In this document: in pieces, positions 60,560 to 64,000 of the stretch
How the letters are laid out: each line of letters begins with the position of its first letter
Position numbering within the stretch: the stretch's first letter is position 1
Source of the DNA: Bacteroidales bacterium
GTDB lineage: Bacteria > Bacteroidota > Bacteroidia > Bacteroidales > P3
Reading direction: 5' to 3'
Length of the DNA: 64,000 nucleotides
Assembly (NCBI GenBank): GCA_030523765.1
Contig: JAUNHX010000004.1
Coordinates: forward strand, 62,001 to 126,000
Position numbers and translations under genes: made by a program
Notes under the pieces: generated by a model
Told to the model about the DNA's origin: nothing
What the model saw: only the letters and a program-made list of their open reading frames with translations
Databases searched by the model: none

Positions 60560-60642
60560 CGATTTTATTTGAGATAATAGGATATGTGGTTTCTGCATAT
60601 TGAACCCCCATCTTTATAAAAGAGGAAATCCACCAATTCAAC

Positions 60643-60686
60643 TCTAATGTAACTCTAATGTAACTCCGATGTAAATCTAACTTTTT
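60643..60686 (+). repeat. Tandem repeat with 11-base period (TCTAA core), copy 2
   Basis: Units of TGTAACTCTAA put TCTAA/TCCGA cores at 60643, 60654, 60665 and 60676, exactly 11 bases apart. The series ends in C followed by five T, as in the array at 30051. It lies about 85 bases upstream of the gingipain-like promoter, so it is close to the right distance for an upstream regulatory element. Confidence 0.65.
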
Positions 60687-60738
60687 AACAATTTATTCCT
60701 CTCACACAAAGTCAGTAAAACATCAACTCAATGATATC

Positions 60739-60772
60739 AAAAAAAAGCGTCACTTCCCGTAGTGGCGCTTTT
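60739..60772 (-). terminator. Terminator of the structured RNA
   Basis: The stem (60743-60754 with 60761-60772, one mismatch) is followed on the minus strand by eight T. Confidence 0.8.
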
Positions 60773-60920
60773 CCCATTCTGCCTTTGGGTGGCAGCCTTT
60801 CTCTCTCATACGGTTTCCCGACCGCAGGTCCTTGTTTGAGTTTTGAGGCTCTTTCTTTGCCGACGCCCATGCTAAAGGGGCACTTGACATTGTGTCGGCG
60901 GACAGGAGAGAAAGGAAATT
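60739..60920 (-). ncRNA. Unassigned structured RNA with its own terminator
   Basis: Pairings seen, minus-strand RNA: closing stem of 10 perfect bp (60906-60915 with 60796-60805); a GCCGAC/GTCGGC stem extended by GCCC/GGGC (60894-60899 and 60878-60881 with 60859-60868), with a 12-base bulge; a small CGGT/ACCG hairpin (60811-60824); a CTGCC/GGCAG hairpin (60779-60795); and a terminator (60743-60772) ending in eight T. No protein is supported. A possible promoter (-7 at 61037-61044, CTG at 19 bases) would give a transcript of about 290 bases. It is not tmRNA, SRP RNA or RNase P RNA by their signatures. A 6S-like RNA (Bacteroidales-1 type) or a leader element is possible, but I cannot identify it. 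Confidence 0.6.
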
Positions 60921-61036
60921 ATTAATCCTAAAACTAAAAGTCATGTTTTTGGGTCCTTCTCGGATACCTTTTATTGTTGATTGTCTGTTATTTGATGGCA
61001 ATAAAGAGTCAAATCCTTTCTTTCTCTTTTCGATTG

Positions 61037-61066
61037 CAAAAGTACTACCGTTTCAGAGAGTTTCAG
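61037..61066 (-). promoter_or_regulatory. Candidate promoter of the structured RNA
   Basis: Minus-strand CTG (61066-61064), 19-base spacer, TACTTTTG (61044-61037). It drives leftward, away from cutC. Confidence 0.5.
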
Positions 61067-61122
61067 ATACCTAATTGTAGTGAAAAACGTTTTAGCGATT
61101 CACTAATTCTTGTAAAAAGAGA

Positions 61123-61152
61123 CTGCCAGATGGCCCTTTTTTAGTATCTTTG
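61123..61152 (+). promoter_or_regulatory. Promoter of cutC
   Basis: CTG (61123-61125), 19-base spacer, TATCTTTG (61145-61152). The predicted start is near 61159, twelve bases before the ATG, so an in-frame TTG at 61150 cannot be the start codon. Confidence 0.65.
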
Positions 61153-61170
61153 CACTGTTTAATAAATAAT

Positions 61171-61890
61171 ATGATATCTGTTATGTTGTTGGAAATCTGT
61201 ACTAATTCGTTGCAATCGGCTAAAGCTGCCTGTCTCGGTGGTGCCAAAAGAGTGGAGTTGTGTCAAGATTTAGCCTCGGGTGGCATCACCCCTTCGGCTG
61301 GTTTGATTGATTACTGTGTCCATCAGTTGGGATTGGAGACGCGTGTTTTGATCCGTCCTCGTTCAGGTAATTTCACCTATTCTACCGACGAACTCGAAGT
61401 CATCGCCCGTGATATTGAGATGTGTCGACAGATAGGGGCTGCTGCAGTAGTGATAGGTTTCCTAAATGAAACAGGTGCTATCGATGTGGAAACAACACGT
61501 CGAATGGTAGAGTTGGCTGCTCCTATGGAGGTAACATTTCATCGTGCCTTTGATGCTTGTTGCAGTCCCTTCGAGGCATTGGAACAGTTAATAGCATGCG
61601 GATGCCACAAGTTGCTCACCTCAGGGTGTGCCCCTTCGGCTATAGAGGGCGCTGCCACAATTCGCCAACTCGTACAACAATCGCGCGGACGGATCGATAT
61701 TATTGCTGCCGCTGGCATCACTCCCTACAATGTGTTGCAAGTGGTAGAAGCAACGGGAGTGAACGAGGTTCACGGCTCCTGTAAACGAGCAGGCAACCCT
61801 ACCGATGGAGGCACCAACCTTTTTCCCTTTACCGAAAGCGTAACCGATGAGCAGCAAGTACGCCAAATGGTATCGCTGCTAAATATATAA
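61171..61890 (+). CDS. cutC: CutC family protein (copper homeostasis)
   Basis: 239 residues from the ATG at 61171; a second ATG four codons in (61183) is also possible. TIM-barrel family with L-E-I-C-T-N-S-L-Q-S-A, R-V-E-L-C-Q-D-L-A-S-G-G-I-T-P-S and F-H-R-A-F-D near 135. It was first linked to copper tolerance in E. coli, but direct copper binding is doubtful and the enzymatic role is open. Very short leader after its promoter; monocistronic. Confidence 0.92.
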   Translation: MISVMLLEICTNSLQSAKAACLGGAKRVELCQDLASGGITPSAGLIDYCVHQLGLETRVLIRPRSGNFTYSTDELEVIARDIEMCRQIGAAAVVIGFLNETGAIDVETTRRMVELAAPMEVTFHRAFDACCSPFEALEQLIACGCHKLLTSGCAPSAIEGAATIRQLVQQSRGRIDIIAAAGITPYNVLQVVEATGVNEVHGSCKRAGNPTDGGTNLFPFTESVTDEQQVRQMVSLLNI

Positions 61891-62064
61891 AATGTATACA
61901 TTATTATTATATGTCTGATTGGTAACCTCATAGTATCCTCCTCTTCTTACGATTAATATACCACCAACCCATAACTTCATTGTATCCTCTTCCTCTCGCT
62001 CGTAGAAATATCGACTATAAGATAAGTATCTAGGTGTGATAATATATGAAACTAGCATAAAAGA

Positions 62065-62096
62065 AAAGCGGCACCCTACTAGGATGCCGCTTTCTA
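62065..62096 (-). terminator. Terminator after the oxoacid oxidoreductase operon
   Basis: A 9-bp perfect stem (62065-62073 with 62085-62093), with an inner CCT/AGG pairing, is followed on the minus strand by T4-C-T4. It is 27 bases after the gamma-subunit stop. It could also stop cutC transcripts on the plus strand, although its T-run there is short. Confidence 0.8.
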
Positions 62097-62122
62097 TTTA
62101 CTAACTGTTAATCAGCGTGGAA

Positions 62123-62674
62123 TTACACAGTCTGAACAGTTTCGATGAGGCCTTTACCGATCTCGATAGCTTCCTCGTTCTGGGGAATGAGGTTGTGGTG
62201 ACGAGCGGGGAGCGATTTCTCCAGACCCTTGTGGATGAACTCGGGAGCCACGATGGGTTTCAGTTTGAGGAAACCACCCAGGACAACCATGTTGAACACC
62301 TTGCTGATACCCATTTCCTGAGCCTTAGCGGTGGCAGCAATCTTATAGATATTGATGTCTTTGCGGGTAGGCTCGTGGGTGATACCATTGGGGTCATAGA
62401 TAAGAACGCCGCCAGGTTTCACAGTGTGCTCAAATTTGTCGAGCGACTGCTGGTTGAGGATGATAGCGGTGTCGAACTCATTGATGATGGGCGAGCTGAT
62501 GCGTTCGTCGCTGATGATGACGGACACGTTAGCAGTACCACCACGCATTTCGGGACCGTAGCTGGGCATCCAGCTTACTTCTTTGTCTTGCATTACGCCA
62601 GAGTAGGCAAGGATTTTACCCATAGAGAGTACGCCCTGACCACCAAAACCGGCGATGATTATTTCTTCTGTCAT
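62123..62674 (-). CDS. 2-oxoacid:ferredoxin oxidoreductase, gamma subunit
   Basis: 183 residues, POR_gamma domain. I-I-A-G-F-G-G-Q-G-V-L-S-M-G-K-I-L-A at the N-terminus is the family signature; S-Y-G-P-E-M-R-G-G-T-A-N and V-V-L-G-G-F-L follow. It is part of the three-subunit KorABC/VorABC enzyme that decarboxylates a 2-oxoacid to an acyl-CoA and reduces ferredoxin. It is the last gene of the operon, 145 bases after the beta gene. Confidence 0.93.
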   Translation of the reverse strand: MTEEIIIAGFGGQGVLSMGKILAYSGVMQDKEVSWMPSYGPEMRGGTANVSVIISDERISSPIINEFDTAIILNQQSLDKFEHTVKPGGVLIYDPNGITHEPTRKDINIYKIAATAKAQEMGISKVFNMVVLGGFLKLKPIVAPEFIHKGLEKSLPARHHNLIPQNEEAIEIGKGLIETVQTV

Positions 62675-62819
62675 TTTTTTTTCGTTTCGTTTATCGGTCG
62701 AAGGGTTGAGCCTTTAGGGTGAGGCTGATAGCCTCTTCGACATTGATTAATGAATAATACTTAAAATAGATAAGGGGAATCGACTACAGCGTGTAAGTTG
62801 TTCCTATTGTATCTACTTT

Positions 62820-63650
62820 TTATTTGGACTGTACACTCAGTGCGTGATCCATGACAAGGCGGTTCAAATCAACGCCCTCGGCCAGTTTGCCGTCAACTTT
62901 GATGTCGCCGATAGGATAGTTGGGGAACATGTTCTCTTCCATCCACTTGTTGGCTGCGGGAGCAGTCATCTTCCAGCCTGAGTTGCAGTTAGAAACGATC
63001 TCAACGAAGGAGACGCCTTTCTTCAGCTTCTGGTTCTCGAAAGCTTTCTTGATGGCAGCTTTGGCTTTGCGGACAGCCTGTGGAGTGTGTACCGACTGAC
63101 GGGTAATGTAGTAGGTGCCAGGCAGGGTAGCCAGCAGCTCGGTCATACGCAGGGGATAACCGTTGAGTTCTACATTACGGCCGTAAGGAGTTGTTGCCGA
63201 ACGCATACCTACGAGGGTGGTAGGAGCCATCTGGCCACCGGTCATACCATAGATACCGTTGTTAACGAAGATCATGGTGATATTCTCGCCACGGTTAGCA
63301 GCGTGAATGGTCTCAGCAGTACCGATAGCGGCGAGGTCGCCGTCGCCCTGATAAGTGAATACATACATATCGGGGTTGAGTCGTTTAGCTGCGGTAGCCA
63401 GTGCGGGAGCACGTCCGTGAGCAGCCTCTTGGAAGTCGACATTGAGGTAGTTGTAGGCCAATACGGAGCATCCTACAGGAGCTACGCCCATAACATTGTC
63501 CTGAATGCCAAGTTCTTCAATAACTTCGGCGATGATGCGGTGAGTGGTACCGTGACCGCAACCGGGGCAGTAGTGCATAGTGGCTTCGGTCAGTACGCTC
63601 GATTTCTTATAAACCAGGTTCTCGGGTTTTACTATATCTAAATTTGCCAT
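62820..63650 (-). CDS. 2-oxoacid:ferredoxin oxidoreductase, beta (thiamine pyrophosphate) subunit
   Basis: 276 residues. M-H-Y-C-P-G-C-G-H-G near residue 27 is the characteristic Cys pair. The TPP-Mg site is G-D-G-D ... N-N-G-I-Y-G-M-T-G-G-Q (about 100-140). The oxoacid could be 2-oxoglutarate or a branched-chain oxoacid; the layout (alpha-beta-gamma) fits Vor or Kor. It lies 8 bases after the alpha gene, so translation is coupled. Confidence 0.93.
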   Translation of the reverse strand: MANLDIVKPENLVYKKSSVLTEATMHYCPGCGHGTTHRIIAEVIEELGIQDNVMGVAPVGCSVLAYNYLNVDFQEAAHGRAPALATAAKRLNPDMYVFTYQGDGDLAAIGTAETIHAANRGENITMIFVNNGIYGMTGGQMAPTTLVGMRSATTPYGRNVELNGYPLRMTELLATLPGTYYITRQSVHTPQAVRKAKAAIKKAFENQKLKKGVSFVEIVSNCNSGWKMTAPAANKWMEENMFPNYPIGDIKVDGKLAEGVDLNRLVMDHALSVQSK

Positions 63651-63658
63651 ACTGATTC

Positions 63659-64000
63659 TTATTTAACGATTTTGTTTTCTAATGCTTCCAGTACCTCGGT
63701 GGGGGTGGGGATGATACCGCCGAAACGGCCGAAGTGTTCAACCTTAACACCGCAGTTGGTAGCGAGCTTAACATCTTCAATCATCTGACCGGCGCTCATT
63801 TCGACAGTCAAGATGCCCTTAACGTTCTTGGCAACTTCGGCCAGCTGGGTCTTGGGGAAGGGGAAGAGGGTAATGAGACGGAAGATACCGACTTTGATGC
63901 CCTTTTCGCGAGCCAGTTGCATAGCCTTCATAGCGATACGCGAGCTGGAACCGTAGGCAACGATGATATATTCAGCATCTTCGCAGTTGATCATCTCGTA
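63659..64000 (-). CDS. 2-oxoacid:ferredoxin oxidoreductase, alpha subunit (C-terminal part, cut by window edge)
   Basis: Only the last 113 residues are in the window; the start lies beyond position 64000. Y-I-I-V-A-Y-G-S-S-S-R-I-A is the pyrimidine-fold opening of the C-terminal domain. E-M-S-A-G-Q-M-I-E-D-V and G-R-F-G-G-I-I-P-T-P are the VorB/KorA signature. First gene seen of the operon. A ferredoxin-like delta gene, if present, would lie outside. Confidence 0.88.
   Translation of the reverse strand, partial: YEMINCEDAEYIIVAYGSSSRIAMKAMQLAREKGIKVGIFRLITLFPFPKTQLAEVAKNVKGILTVEMSAGQMIEDVKLATNCGVKVEHFGRFGGIIPTPTEVLEALENKIVK

Noticed and set aside
60739-60920. tmRNA, SRP RNA, RNase P RNA or a cobalamin, TPP or SAM riboswitch
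   Set aside because: The signature sequences I know for these (such as the SRP GGAAG loop, the RNase P GAGGAAAGUC block and the cobalamin-box consensus) are not present on either strand.
60731-60925. Short frames across the structured RNA on both strands
   Set aside because: They coincide with the paired stems and the terminator and have no protein-like features.
1-64000. CRISPR array, prophage or integrated element anywhere in the window
   Set aside because: No regularly spaced repeats of 25-40 bases, no integrase, transposase or phage structural gene; gene content is uniformly chromosomal.

Overview
The window is a stretch of chromosome from a member of the Bacteroidota, most likely order Bacteroidales. 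The evidence is: promoters of the Bacteroidota type (TTG, 19 bases, then TAnnTTTG) in front of several genes; a 286-residue primary sigma factor; lipoproteins and outer-membrane barrels typical of the group; a gingipain-like peptidase with a type IX secretion (T9SS) sorting domain; and phylum-typical families (DUF4271, DUF4491, OMP_b-brl_3, GH97, SusB-like). No phage, transposon, CRISPR array, rRNA or integron was found. One tRNA gene (Arg, anticodon ACG) is present.

Layout. 1-12.1 kb (all minus): a patatin/MORN/outer-membrane-barrel protein cut by the left edge and lacking the patatin nucleophile serine; purL; an acyltransferase; a GT-C membrane glycosyltransferase with TPRs beside an Alg5-like GT2; folD; ffh. 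12.3-18.4 kb: a MalY/PatB aminotransferase-fold lyase, the primary sigma gene, a pepD-cupin-thioesterase operon whose cupin is frameshifted at a run of seven G, and gpsA. 18.4-19.15 kb is non-coding and repeat-rich. 19.2-25.9 kb: GH97, elbB, a methionine gamma-lyase-like enzyme, two methyltransferases, tRNA-Arg and a GNAT. 25.9-30 kb: an outer-membrane protein, a sigma factor and a GT2 as one minus operon, divergent from tgt. 30.2-38 kb: a single 7.7-kb gene for a cyclic beta-1,2-glucan synthase-like protein (GT84 plus GH94) with its own promoter and terminator. 38.1-45.4 kb: porin-like barrel, imelysin lipoprotein, di-heme lipoprotein, then a CcsBA cytochrome c assembly protein and DUF4491. 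45.4-50.4 kb: Nudix, HSDR_N-like nuclease domain, TonB-type barrel, PAS protein and phosphate butyryltransferase. 50.7-54.2 kb: a transglutaminase-like lipoprotein and a SIMPL protein. 54.3-60.5 kb (minus): gingipain K-like peptidase, DUF4271, hemD, rnpA, yidD. 60.5-61.2 kb: an intergenic region with an 11-base tandem repeat and an apparent structured RNA. 61.2-64 kb: cutC and a 2-oxoacid:ferredoxin oxidoreductase operon cut by the right edge.

How the genes fit together. Several point to fermentation of peptides and amino acids: the gingipain-like peptidase, PepD, the methionine gamma-lyase-like and MalY-like lyases, the oxoacid:ferredoxin oxidoreductase and phosphate butyryltransferase. A second theme is iron and heme: the imelysin/di-heme/porin cluster lies beside the cytochrome c assembly gene, and the gingipain-like gene heads a run that includes hemD. 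A third is envelope glycan synthesis (GT-C/GT2 pair, second GT2, the GT84/GH94 giant).

The most interesting observations are the gingipain K-like peptidase that keeps the Lys-pocket residues, the unassigned structured RNA, the serine-less patatin, the tRNA-guanine transglycosylase without its zinc cysteines, the frameshifted cupin, and the shared 11-base-period repeats.
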